Assembly: GCA_039090855.1 (NCBI GenBank)
Contig: CM077034.1
Coordinates: 230,891,005 to 230,955,004 of the forward strand
DNA: 64,000 bases
Reading direction: 5' to 3'
Source: Macrothele yani
Taxonomy: Eukaryota; Arthropoda; Arachnida; Araneae; Macrothelidae
The translations under genes and the position numbers were made by a program. The notes beneath the pieces are model-generated. The model was given only the letters and a program-made list of their open reading frames with translations, was not told the origin of the DNA and did not search any database. This document shows positions 34,762 through 44,757 of this stretch, piece by piece; the first letter of the stretch is position 1; each line of letters opens with the position of its first letter.

Positions 34762-36424
34762 TATGCTTTCCAACATACTAGAAATCATTACTCAAGTTAT
34801 TACTCAAGTTATGAGAAAAATGGCTGTGGAATAAATCTCACACCTGTGCCCTGACTTTTGATCCCATTTTGATGCTATTCAACAGAACTGGTTTACCGAA
34901 ATAACATGATAAAGTTTTGTCGCAATCGAAGCAATTTTACGTAAGTTATGATGCATAAGGGCTATGGAATAGATCCCGCTTCTGTGTCCTAACCTTTGAC
35001 CCATTTCCCCAAATATTCAATAGGATTCGTCGCCAGGCTGGCCCCTACAACATACTAAGATTTCATCCAAATTGAAACATTTTTACGTAAGTTATGATGC
35101 ATAATGGCTATGGAAGTGATTCCGCTCCTGTGTCCTGACCTTTAACCCCCATTTCGCCAATTTTCAATAGGGTTTGTCCCCAGGTGATCCCCTACCACAT
35201 ACTAAAATTTAATCGAAATCGAACCTTTTTTACGTTATGACGCATAAGAGCAGTGGAATGGATCCCGCTCCTATGTCCTCACCTTTGACCCCATTTCGTT
35301 CACTTTCAATAGGGTTTTTTCCCAGGTGTTTCCCTACCTCATACTAAGATTTCATCGAAATCGAACGATTTCTACGCGAGTTATCATGCGGACGAACATA
35401 CGCACACAACGCGTGACGTAATGAGGCAGATGGGAATCACGACCATCTGCTCACAAGAGTGTGACGTCATAAAACTAATAGGATCCGCACATTTGTTTGT
35501 CTACTGACTTCATGAAAATACAGGTCGCTCCATCTTTTTTTTCTGGAAAATTAATGCTTTCACAAGGATGAAAATTTGAACATCGATTAAAATAGCTTCA
35601 TTTTATAACTTGGAATACCTAACATTTTCTAAAACATAACCATAATTATGCAATCCAACATTTGTTTGTCTACTGACGTCATCAAAGTACAAGTTGCGCC
35701 ATCCTTTTTCTGGTTTCAACACCACCAAAGGAAAAGTTATTGATTTTTAATATAAATATGGTTATGTTTTAGAAAATATTAAGTATTCCAAGTTATAATA
35801 GGAAGTTATTTTAATCGATGTTCAAATTTTCATCCTTGGGAACACATTAATTGTGAAGGAAATGTGTACAAAAGTTTTTCCATTGGAAGTATAGGAAGCA
35901 AAATTACTTGACGTCCACCTTAATAATATGGGATAAGGGCGATGGAATGGATCGCAATCCTATGTCCTGACCTTTGACCCCATTTCGTCCATTTTCGATA
36001 GGGTTCGTTCCCAGGTGGTCCCCTACCACATACTGAAATTTCATCGAAATCGAATCATTTTTACGCACGTTATGACGCATAAAGGCAATGGAATGCATCC
36101 CGCTCTTATGTCATGACCTTTGACCCCAATTCACCCATTTTGAATAGGGTTCGTCTCCAGGCGGTCCCCTACCACATAGTGAAATTTCATTGAAATCGAA
36201 CCCTATTTACGCAAGTTATGACTTATAAGTGCAATGGAATGGATCCCTCTCCTACGTCGTGACCTTTGACCCCATTTGTCCCATTTTCAATAGGGTTTGT
36301 CCCCAGGTGGTCCCCTACCACATACTAAAATTTCTTAAAAATCGAACCATTTTTACGCCAGTTAACGTGCGGACGGACAAAGCTAGAGCATATACGCTTC
36401 TTCTAACTACGGTTGGAAAGCATA
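34762..36424. mobile_element. second TIR-bounded element with DR1-bearing repeats
   Basis: Ends TATGCTTTCCAAC (34762-34774) and its exact complement (36412-36424). Relative to the first member (2673-4393), both ends carry the same matched change (TAC to TAT and GTA to ATA), so the termini have stayed complementary. About four 147-bp-type units lie in 34775-35395 and three to four in 35930-36412. Between them lies a different segment with a long inverted repeat and TGACGTCA-like motifs. Confidence 0.65.
35564..35837. repeat. long inverted repeat, ~82-bp arms
   Basis: Arm 35564-35645 (starts AAGGATGAAAATTTGAACAT) is complementary to 35757-35837, with an approx. 111-bp spacer. The spacer and the outer left flank share a diverged direct repeat beginning TTTGTTTGTCTACTGAC. 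The RNA or single strand could form a strong hairpin. Confidence 0.8.
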
Positions 36425-36561
36425 AAAAACCATAAAAAACAAAATGTTTTAATAGTACAAAAACAACAGGGTATATATTCAATACAATTAAGCAGCTATA
36501 TATTGTATAATAGATCCCAAATGCTAATAGAAATAAATCATCATCATCATCATCATCATTG

Positions 36562-38349
36562 TCAACCATTATCAATCCACTGCTGGACGAAGGTCTCCCC
36601 AAGTTTCCTCCTCAACGGTCTGTCTTGTGCCAGTCTCCTCCATGTCACCCCTGCATACTTTCGAATTTCCTCCACCCATCTCCCATGTGGTCTTCTTCTG
36701 GGTCTTTTCCTGTCCCTTGGAATCCAATCTAAAATTTCGGCTGTCCATCGATGATCTGTCCTTCTGGCAGTATGTCCAGCCCATTGCCATTTCAGGGATT
36801 TAACTCTGATCATGATGTCTTGTCATTTTTCTGATCCACGAGTTCCTCTTCTTATCTCTCCTGGTTACACGAAGCATGCACCTCTCCATGCTGCTTTGAG
36901 TTGTCTGCAGCCTTTGTATGTCTCTTTTAGTTAAGGTCCACGTCTCTGCACCATACGTAAGCACTGGAAGGATGCATTGATCAAACACTTTTCTTTTAAG
37001 ACATAATGGCATATTGCTCTTGAAAATTATGCTGTTTCTTCCAAAAGCTCTCCAGGCAAGTTTTGTACGCCGATTAATTTCTTCATCAATGTGACCCTCA
37101 CTTGATATCTGCTGTCCAAGATAAAGGTACGTGTCTGTTATCTCCAGCTTTTCTCCATCAATCGATAAATCTTCATTTCTTGTAAAAGCATTGAACATCA
37201 CTTTTGTCTTCTTATCTCTCCTGGTTACACCAAGCATGCACCTCTCCATGCTGCTTTGAGTTGTCTGCAGCCTTTGTATGTCTCTTTTAGTTAAGGTCCA
37301 CGTCTCTGCACCATACGTAAGTACTGGAAGGATGCATTGATCAAACACTTTTCTTTTAAGACATAATGGCATATTGCTCTTGAAAATTATGCTGTTTCTT
37401 CTAAAATCTCTCCAGGCAAGTTTTGTACGCCGATTAATTTCTTCATCAATGTGACCCTCACTTGATATCTGCTGTCCAAGATAAACGTACGTGTCTGTTA
37501 TCTCAAGCTTTTCTCCATCAATCGATAAATCTTCATTTCTTGTAAAAGCATTGAACATCACTTTTGTCTTCTTATCTCTCCTGGTTACACCAAGCATGCA
37601 CCTCTCCATGCTGCTTTGAGTTGTCTGCAGCCTTTGTATGTCTCTTTTAGTTAAGGTCCACGTCTCTGCACCATACGTAAGCACTGGAAGGATGCATTGA
37701 TCAAACACTTTTCTTTTAAGACATAATGGCATATTGCTCTTGAAAATTATGCTGTTTCTTCCAAAATCTCTCCAGGCAAGTTTTGTACGCCGATTAATTT
37801 CTTCATCAATGTGACCCTCACTTGATATCTGCTGTCCAAGATAAACGTACGTGTCTGTTATCTCCAGCTTTTCTCCATCAATCGATAAATCTTCATTTCT
37901 TGTAAAAGCATTGAACATCACTTTTGTCTTCTGAAAGTTCATTTTTAATCCCACTTCTTTACTCTTGTCAGCAAGTTCCTGGATCATACTCTGCAGCTCT
38001 GATGGGATAGATGCAAAAATGACTACGTCATCAGCAAAACGAAGGTGGGTTAGATAATCTCCATTAATCTTTATCCCTTTGTTTTCCCTGTTCAGTGATT
38101 GAAAGACATTTTCCAATGTGGCATTAAAGAGCTTCGGAGATATGGTGTCACCTTGTCTCACTCCCTTTCCAATTTTTATGTGTGTTGTATTTTCAAACAG
38201 CCGAATCTTTGCACTTGCATTTTCATAGATGTTATTAATAATATTAATGTATGCATCTTCAATACCGCAGGATTTCAGAGCCATTGTAACTGCTGATGGT
38301 TTCACCGAATCAAAGGCTTTTTCATAATCGATAAAAGCCATGCACAATG
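36562..38349 (-). pseudogene. reverse transcriptase with in-frame triplicated C-terminal module
   Basis: Reverse transcriptase motifs appear in order: MAFIDYEKAFDSVKPSAVTM (first catalytic Asp region), GKGVRQGDTISPKLFNATLE, and YLTHLRFADDVVIFASIPSE with the catalytic FADD. A thumb and connection segment (TKVMFNAFTRNEDLSIDGEK through CMLGVTRRDKK, 120 residues) then occurs three times in a row in frame. The normal C-terminus (WQWAGHTARRTDHRWTAEIL, RPRRRPHGRWVEEIRKYAGV) follows after a frameshift near 36815. The endonuclease domain is absent through truncation. Residues upstream of about 38349 in the open frame belong to flanking DNA. Confidence 0.85.
36847..37926 (-). repeat. three tandem 360-bp units inside the RTE coding sequence
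   Basis: The CTTCTTATCTC landmark recurs at 36847, 37207 and 37567, exactly 360 bp apart, with the third unit running to 37926. 360 bp is 120 codons, so the reading frame is kept. Units differ at only a handful of positions. Confidence 0.95.
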
Positions 38350-39698
38350 GAAATAAATATAGACACTTATTTTCAATTTTGAATTCATTACTACCTATAA
38401 AAATTTTAGTCAAAAAATTGACACAATTAATTTCAAATTATAATTGAAAAATTGGGTATTACATTTATTCTGTGGGTTGGATCTAAAAAGGGCCAGTGTA
38501 GAAAACAAAAAACAATACAGATGTTAAAAAATTGCATTTTATTTCTTATGGAACTTTCATCTAATAACTAATTCCACAAGTTGTGCAATATTGATTGGTT
38601 GATGGTTGACATCAAAAAATAATAAATCCACAAATATGATCACAGTTAAAAGATTCTATATTAATTTTAAAAATATCCTCAGCATTTAATAAAATGCGAA
38701 AGATATTTACAGTTAAAACACCCCACTAGCACTTTCGGGGTAACATTTACCCCATCATTAGTTGGGACAGAGGCAATGTAGTACTCCTTTATATAGTTGT
38801 GCAACGATGCATTATGGGTATAAGTCATCAAACGTAGCATGGGTCATGACCGTTGCCATTATAACAGCGTAAAGAGTATAATTTCACAAGTTATTAGTTT
38901 AACATACCAGTACAAGGATTTATTACAAATACAAAGTTATAATCAATTTTGTATATTGTTTGAATTGTAAATATATATTACTATAATTTAAAGTTCAAGT
39001 TAGTAAGAGGGTCATTCCGCGTCAAATCAACCAATGACTGTTGCTTGACATTTTTAAATATTTTTTTATATTTTGCATACAATATTCTCAATATATTAAC
39101 ACTTAAAAAATAAAAATAATTTTTTTTATATTTTTATTCTGGCGGCCATTTTTCTTCGGCTTCACGTGACGTTTTTCACCAAAATCATCGTTTACGTAAA
39201 ATTTAATAACTTCTTTACTACTAGAGCTATCATGTTCAAATAAAGATCATTCTTTTTTGCATGAAATGTTCTACAGTTTTGACCAAGAATGCCAAACTTG
39301 TGAGCCAGAGTTGCTTTTAAATCATCTTGAATATGTAAGGAAAATTATAAATGGTACAGTAACATTTTATTATTCATTGAAATAGAGAAATATTAAAAAA
39401 AAAAAAACACACAAAGAAGACGAGCAGCAAAATAAATTTACCTGATTTTCAGTGCATGAAATCGTCCATAAACATACTTGTAGTTATAGACAGTAATATC
39501 AACATTTTTGTCATATATATTTTTTTAAATGTATTCATGGGATTTCCTGTTGGAGGCAGCATAATCGTGTCACTACATGTCCAGATGAGTCATTGTTTTT
39601 TATATCCTGTTCAATTCTTGTTAAGCTTTTAAGACCTATTAAGCTTTTAAGCTACCTGTTAAGACCTGTACATTTAATGCAGCTATATATATATACCA

Positions 39699-40494
39699 GA
39701 TTAATGGAGATTATCTAACCCACCTTCGTTTTGCTGATGACATAGTCATTTTTACAACTACCCCATCAGAGCTACAGAGTATGATCCAGGAACTTGCTGA
39801 CAAGAGTAAAGAAGTGGAATTAAAAATGAACTTTCAGAAGACAAAAGTGATGTTCAATGCTTTTACAAGAAATGAAGATTTATCGATTGATGGAGAAAAG
39901 CTGGAGATAACAGACACGTGCGTTTATCTTGGACAGCAGATATCAAGTGAGGGTCACATTGGTGAAGAAATTAATCGGCGTACAAAACTTGCCTGGAGAG
40001 CTTTTGGAAGAAACAGCATAATTTTCAAGAGCAATATGCCATTATGTCTTAAAAGAAAAGTGTTTGATCAATTCATCCTTCCAGTGCTTACGTATGGTGC
40101 AGAGACGTGGACCTTAGCTAAAAGAGACATACAAAGGCTGCAGACAACTCAAAGCAGCATGGAGAGGTGCATGCTTGGTGTAACCAGGAGAGATAAGAAG
40201 AGGAACACGTGGATCCGAAAAATGACAAGAGTGGAAGACATCATGATCAGAGTTAAATCCCTGAAATGGCAATGGGCTGGACATACTGCCAGAAGGACAG
40301 ATCATCGATGGACAGCCGAAATTTTAGATTGGATTCCAAGGGACAGGAAAAGACCCAGAAGAAGACCACATGGGAGATGGGTGGATGAAATTCGAAAGTA
40401 TGCAGGGGTGACATGGAGGAGACTGGCACAAGACAGACCGTTGTGGAGGAAACTTGGGGAGACCTTCGTCCAGCAGTGGATTGATAATGGTTGA
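39699..40494 (+). pseudogene. RTE reverse transcriptase C-terminal fragment, open frame
   Basis: The frame from the FADD motif through QQWIDNG is open to the stop at 40492-40494. It includes SMERCMLGVTRRDKKRNTWI and the C-terminal Arg-rich RPRRRPHGRWVDEIRKYAGV. It lacks most of the reverse transcriptase and the whole endonuclease, so it is a truncated pseudogene despite the intact frame. Confidence 0.8.
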
Positions 40495-40513
40495 CAATGA
40501 TGATGATGATGAT
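39699..40513 (+). mobile_element. RTE-like retrotransposon, short 5'-truncated copy
   Basis: Target duplication ATATACCA at 39691-39698 and 40514-40521. Starts inside the reverse transcriptase (INGDYLTHLRFADDIVIFTT) and ends with a (TGA)n tail at 40495-40513. Contains a single copy of the 120-residue module that is triplicated at 36847-37926, showing the ancestral state. Confidence 0.9.
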
Positions 40514-40596
40514 ATATACCACCACCCTCATTCTTGTCCCAGTTTGATGTTTCCTTTGTGACTGGCAAGTAGTTCAAATGTGACTACCTGCAATAA

Positions 40597-41360
40597 GTGT
40601 ATTTGTGCCAAATCAAAATGGAATGCTCTGTTGGTGTATATGTCAATGAAGAATGCCATAAATGTCATTATGGATCTGTGACTAAGGATTTATGTAGTGT
40701 AAGTGATTTACCACAGAATGAACAAAATGTATTAAAATTAAGGGTGTCTAGTGATATTGAAACTATTTGTAAATACCATCAACATAAATATCTTGTAAAA
40801 TATTGCCACATATTTGGAAGAAAATGTTGCAACCCCATGAAAATACATGCAAAACCAATCAGAAAGGGCCTAAAGGAAATTCTTTATGAGCATATGAATA
40901 AACCAAAAAATATTTCACTGGATCTCGTGCCAAGTCACTCATGTATAACCTGTATTTCAAAATTATTTGGTATTGTTCAACCTAAATCATGCGAAACGGT
41001 AATGAAGAATTTTTGCGATCCATCTGCAGAATTAAATACAGTAAATTTAGTGTGCAACTTGTTAAATTTATCTGCAGTTACAAAAATTACAAAATTGAAT
41101 AAAAATCAAAGACCTCATGCATTATTAAAAAAAATGGAAAAATTACTGAATCTTTAAAAAGGAAATTAGAAAATTCTTTTAGTGAGTGTATACCTACAAA
41201 CTCCAGCATTGCTCCTACTAATGAATATGATTCTTTAATAAATCTGCTGAAAGAAAAATGTTCAGTGGCTAATAAACAAGAAAAAATCAAAATAATTAGT
41301 ATGCTTGGTCAAACAAAAAAATATGTGAGGAATTTGGAGTAACAGACTATTTAGTTAGGT
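40597..41360 (+). pseudogene. broken coding sequence of an unrecognised Cys-rich family, 5' part
   Basis: A 186-codon frame (40597-41157) reads MYLCQIKMECSVGVYVNEEC and later SDIETICKYHQHKYLVKYCH, with paired cysteines (CHKCHYGS, CCNP, CITC) suggesting a metal-binding or disulfide domain. It continues in a second frame after an A-run near 41130 (ITESLKRKLENSFSECIPTN), then a third after an A-run near 41317 (ICEEFGVTDYLVR), where a solo TRIM LTR interrupts it. It resembles orphan, probably TE-associated proteins of invertebrates, but I cannot name the family. It lies in the host-gene intron in sense orientation. Confidence 0.5.
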
Positions 41361-41534
41361 TATAACGAAGTGAATTTCTCCGTCATTTTTATCCGCGCCG
41401 GGGTTCGAACCCGGGTCCACTCATTCCGGAATAAGTTGCTCTACCAATTAAGCTACGTTTTATTCTGATTCCTATCTGCCTTTATGTCGTGTGCGTCCTT
41501 CTGGCAGGTACGTCACATCTCCTGGTACGTTACA
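41361..41534 (-). mobile_element. solo LTR of the tRNA-bearing TRIM
   Basis: One LTR only, TGTAACG to CGTTATA on the minus strand, 174 bp. It lacks six bases of the tRNA-like acceptor strand (CGTCCG). Perfect target duplication AGGT (41357-41360, 41535-41538). It sits in the coding pseudogene and the frame resumes on the other side. A solo LTR is the usual product of recombination between two LTRs. Confidence 0.85.
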
Positions 41535-41700
41535 AGGTTAACACGAAAATTAATGAAATCACAAGGAATACTTCCTGATCTTTCAAAAAGAAAAGGGAAA
41601 ACATTAAGCGAAGACGTTGCTAATGCATTAGAACATTTTTACGAAGACGATGGAAATAGCAGGATTTCTCCTGGCCAAAAAGATTGTGTATCCTGTCTCA
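41535..41700 (+). pseudogene. 3' part of the interrupted coding sequence
   Basis: Directly after the solo LTR the frame reads LTRKLMKSQGILPDLSKRKG and EDDGNSRISPGQKDCVS, which fits as the continuation of FGVTDYLVR on the far side. The pattern (long helices, GIL, then PGxKD) recalls an orphan invertebrate family also seen beside TE genes. Function unknown. Confidence 0.45.
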
Positions 41701-41705
41701 CCCCT

Positions 41706-42090
41706 CGAATTTATGCTATTTCCATTTCAACTTCCACTGGTCCCTCAGTGTATATTGGAAGCACATACCGAAGCATCAATACAAGACTTAGTGAACCCAA
41801 AAAATGTTTTTAATGGTCTTTCAAAGACACTATTATCTGCAGTAACCCTTGAAGACACCTCTGCAATTCCATTTTGGAAAGAAACTAAAAAAGTTGCCCC
41901 ATTCATCAACAAAGCATCTCTGCGTTTCCAAGAAAGCATTGAAATTTTGTTCTCCAAAATCTGCAATTCGGAGACCCCTCACCAAATCCCATTTATTTGG
42001 ATCTCTCTTCTAAAATCTGGCAACATTTCCAACACCCCAACTTCAAATTGTAGTTTCCGGCAACCAGCCCATCCAGTGGATCGCAGGTGA
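41706..42090 (+). pseudogene. GIY-YIG-like nuclease fragment
   Basis: The frame 41706-41813 reads RIYAISISTSTGPSVYIGST, then YRSINTRLSEPKKCF. The IYAI...VYIGST...R spacing matches the start of a GIY-YIG endonuclease domain (two beta strands, then an Arg). An overlapping frame (41800-42090) then reads NGLSKTLLSAVTLEDTSAIP and later FINKASLRFQESIEILFSKI, which may be the rest after a frameshift. GIY-YIG domains occur in Penelope-like elements and other mobile DNA. Whether it belongs with the preceding pseudogene is unclear. Confidence 0.4.
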
Positions 42091-42436
42091 TCAAGGTCGT
42101 AGGATGACCGAAAGCTACCGCTAAACGAATCTTTTACCGTACGTGACTCTGTGTATTTCGCTCGTTTTATATGTTTATTTGTTTTTTTCTATTATGCAAA
42201 GTAAATTTTTGCATCCCCGCTGCATAGTAGAAGCTTCTGAAATCAAAAGCCGATAACTACATTTTTTGAAATTAAAGTGTTTCTAATTTAATGCTAATTT
42301 TTGAGGAATCGTGATTAATAAAATTTGGGTTTCTTAAAAATATTTGTCAAATTTGTAATAATGCCACAATGTAATTAGCCCTTGCAAAACTGCTAAAATT
42401 CCTACCAGCCAATGTGGCTAGAGGAATAAAAAGTTT

Positions 42437-42658
42437 GCCGCCCGGTGGCGCAGTGGTCTAAGCGATGGCCTCTGATCATTCGTCCGGAAGGGGTCCAGGT
42501 TCGAATCCCGTCGAGACATGGATGTTGTGTTTGTCTTACGGCACTGGCTCTCTCCCTTCCCTGGAACCAGTGACCCTAAATTAGGGACGGGTGACTGCTT
42601 ATAGCCCATTGAGTTGCTCACGGTGGTCGTTAAACCTCCAATCAAAAAAAAAAAAAAA
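42437..42658 (+). mobile_element. SINE1, single-unit copy with long target duplication
   Basis: Head GCCGCCCGGTGGCGCAGTGG, B box GGTTCGAATCCC, body and poly-A (42644-42658). The 12-13 bp duplication GAATAAAAAGTTT / GAATAAAAGTTT (42424-42436, 42659-42670) marks the ends and shows TPRT-like insertion. Confidence 0.9.
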
Positions 42659-42971
42659 GAATAAAAGTTTACTAGCCAAATGACAAAATCTACTGGCCAT
42701 GCCAAATTTAAAAAAATTAAAATAATAATAATAATTCAGCAACTTCTCTATTTACATTTCTATGAAATTAAATGCGCAAATGTTTTTTTTTTTTTTTTCT
42801 CTTTCTAATGTGAGATCCCTCCCTCATTAACTTCATAAAAACAGATGCAAAGCAGTTACTGCATAGGATTACTAGATTGACTGCAAATATTGCATATGCT
42901 TTTGTTCCAAAATGATTGGTTTTTTTATTATGATTTATTTTCAGTACTCTTACTACTTTAATTTACACATA

Positions 42972-44400
42972 CACTGACGGAAAAACAAATCCCAACACCA
43001 AGAAGGGGTTGAGTTAAATAAACGACAGTTGGTAGGCGGTGAGAGTACATCTGTAAGATGACGTCTATGCAAATTTCGCGCTCGGCGCATACGTGTGGTG
43101 CTAGTAGCGCCCCTCGGAACATGCAAAGCACGTTTGCTGTAAATACGCGCTGTAACGTTCGTGAGCGTTAGTTATCGTTGAGATTCGACGTAGGGTGTTG
43201 ATGTTAGTCAAGAATGCCTTTAAGAAGACGAAGAAGCCTTTATCAACAGCTCACGGAGTTTGAACGAGGTCGTGTAATAGGGCTACGAGAAGGTGGATTT
43301 TCTTTCCGCAATATTGCAGAACGACTTGGCAGGAATGTAGCCACTGTGCATGATTGTTGGCAGCGGTGGTCAAGGGAAGGTACTGCCTCAAGAAGACCGG
43401 GTTCCGGCCGGCCACGTGGCACTACTGAGAGGGAAGACCGCCGTGCAGGGCGTATGGCCGTGGCGCATCGTACCGCATCTGCGGCAGCAATTCGAGCTGC
43501 AGTTGCCACCACAGTGACACAACGAACTGTTACAAATCGGTTACTTGAAGGACAGCTCCGAGCCAGACGCCCTGTAGCTTGCATTCCACTTGCTCCAAAC
43601 CACTGCCGTTTGCGACGTCTGTGGTGTCAAGCTAGAGCTCATTGGAGGACGGAGTGGAGATCTGTTGTGGTTTCTGATGAAAGCCGGTTCTGCCTGGGTG
43701 CCAGTGATGGCCGTGTGTTGGTTAGAAGGAGGTCAGGTGAGCGCGTGCAACCAACCTGTCTGCGGCCGAGACACACTGGACCTTACACCTGGAGTTATGG
43801 TCTGGGGAGCAATTTCCTATGACAGCAGGAGCACTCTCGTGGTTATCCCACGCATCCTGACGGCACAGTTGTACGTCGGTCTGGTGATTCAACCTGTTGT
43901 GCTGCCATTCATGAACAGCATTCCAGGGGGTGTTTTCCAACAGGATAACGCTCGCCCGCATACCGCTGTTGTAACCCAACATGCTCTACAGAGTGTCGAC
44001 ATGTTGCCGTGGCCTGCTAGATAACCAGATCTTTCTGCAATCGAGCACGTATGGGACATCATTGGACGACAACTCCAGCGTCATCCCCAACCAGCATTAA
44101 CCGTCCCTGTATTGACCGACCAAGTGCAACAGGCATGGAACTCCATCCCACAAACTGACATCCAGCACCTGTACGACACAATGCATGAACGTTTGCGTGC
44201 TTGCATTCAACATTCTGGCGGTTACACCGGTTATTAATGTACCAGCATTTCACATTTAAAATGGCTCTTCTCGCGCTTACAATAAGCTGTGATCTTGAAA
44301 CCTTAATCGATTAAATATGTTACCTATACAAATGTATTGCCGCCATTTCATTCCTCTACAACTATTTTTTCGAGGTGTTGGGATTTTTTTTCCGTCAGTG
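42972..44400 (+). mobile_element. Tc1-like element, MPLRRRRS family, copy B
   Basis: Flanked by TA, inverted ends CACTGACGGAAAAACAAATC and TTTTTTTTCCGTCAGTG; 1429 bp. Confidence 0.9.
43214..44236 (+). pseudogene. Tc1 DD34E transposase, copy B, one frameshift and one stop
   Basis: The better-preserved copy. MPLRRRRSLYQQLTEFERGR and GLREGGFSFRNIAERLGRNV form the first helix-turn-helix, and GSGRPRGTTEREDRR is the GRPR-like linker. RSVVVSDESRFCLGASDGRV has the first Asp. After RPRHTGP near 43782 the frame shifts to TPGVMVWGAISYDSRSTLVV and GVFQQDNARPHTAVVTQ (second Asp). LPWPAR is followed by a stop (TAA at 44022-44024), then PDLSAIEHVWDIIGRQLQRH (Glu), ending SGGYTGY. Only two lesions separate it from a full protein. 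Confidence 0.9.
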
Positions 44401-44525
44401 TATATAATTTATTTTCGAGAGGCCATTGAAGTTAGATGTCTAATTTCTTTAATAATATTTAAAACAAAGGGACAAAAGCTAGGATGTATATATACATAAA
44501 GTGGCACTAATAATGTTGATACAGT

Positions 44526-44757
44526 TTACCACTGATATGTGCTGTGTCTGATTTTCCCATCAGAGGTATCTGCCCACCACAATTGAATAGCATTTTGGGG
44601 ATCAAAATCTTCAATTGAAGGGCCATTGCATCTAATCATCATTAAGTCATTTAAAGTGTCACGATTCAGATATGCCTGATTACTCGTTTTTGTGAGGCTC
44701 ATTGCTGAAAAGCTATGCTCACAAGGAGCAGTACTACTTGGCATTAATTAGATCAGC
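44526..44757 (-). pseudogene. hAT transposase C-terminal (dimerisation) fragment
   Basis: The minus frame reads MPSSTAPCEHSFSAMSLTKT then LNDLMMIRCNGPSIEDFDPQ and ending IRHSTYQW. The STAPCEHSFSAM pattern is the hAT C-terminal dimerisation core, and the downstream GPSIEDFDPQNAIQLW resembles ZNF862-like domesticated or hAT proteins. Just upstream the same frame holds KKNNCYGNVFKMMQLI and a stop, which aligns with a frame in the units of the adjacent array. The N-terminal catalytic part is missing. Confidence 0.65.

Larger units (their letters stand above)
36539..38349 (-). mobile_element. RTE-like non-LTR retrotransposon, 5'-truncated
   Basis: Bounded by a perfect 9-bp duplication GAAATAAAT (36530-36538, 38350-38358). 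The minus-strand 3' end is an (ATG)n microsatellite tail (36539-36560), as in RTE-clade LINEs. 5' truncation lies inside the reverse transcriptase, just before CMAFIDYEKAFDSV. The region to its right, 38359-39690, is AT-rich and unassigned. Confidence 0.85.

Noticed and set aside
36539..36560. Independent CAT microsatellite
   Set aside because: It is the 3' tail of the RTE element; the same tail ends the copy at 40495-40513.
38350..38413. N-terminal extension of the RTE reverse transcriptase frame
   Set aside because: It lies outside the element as defined by the GAAATAAAT target duplication, so it is flanking DNA.
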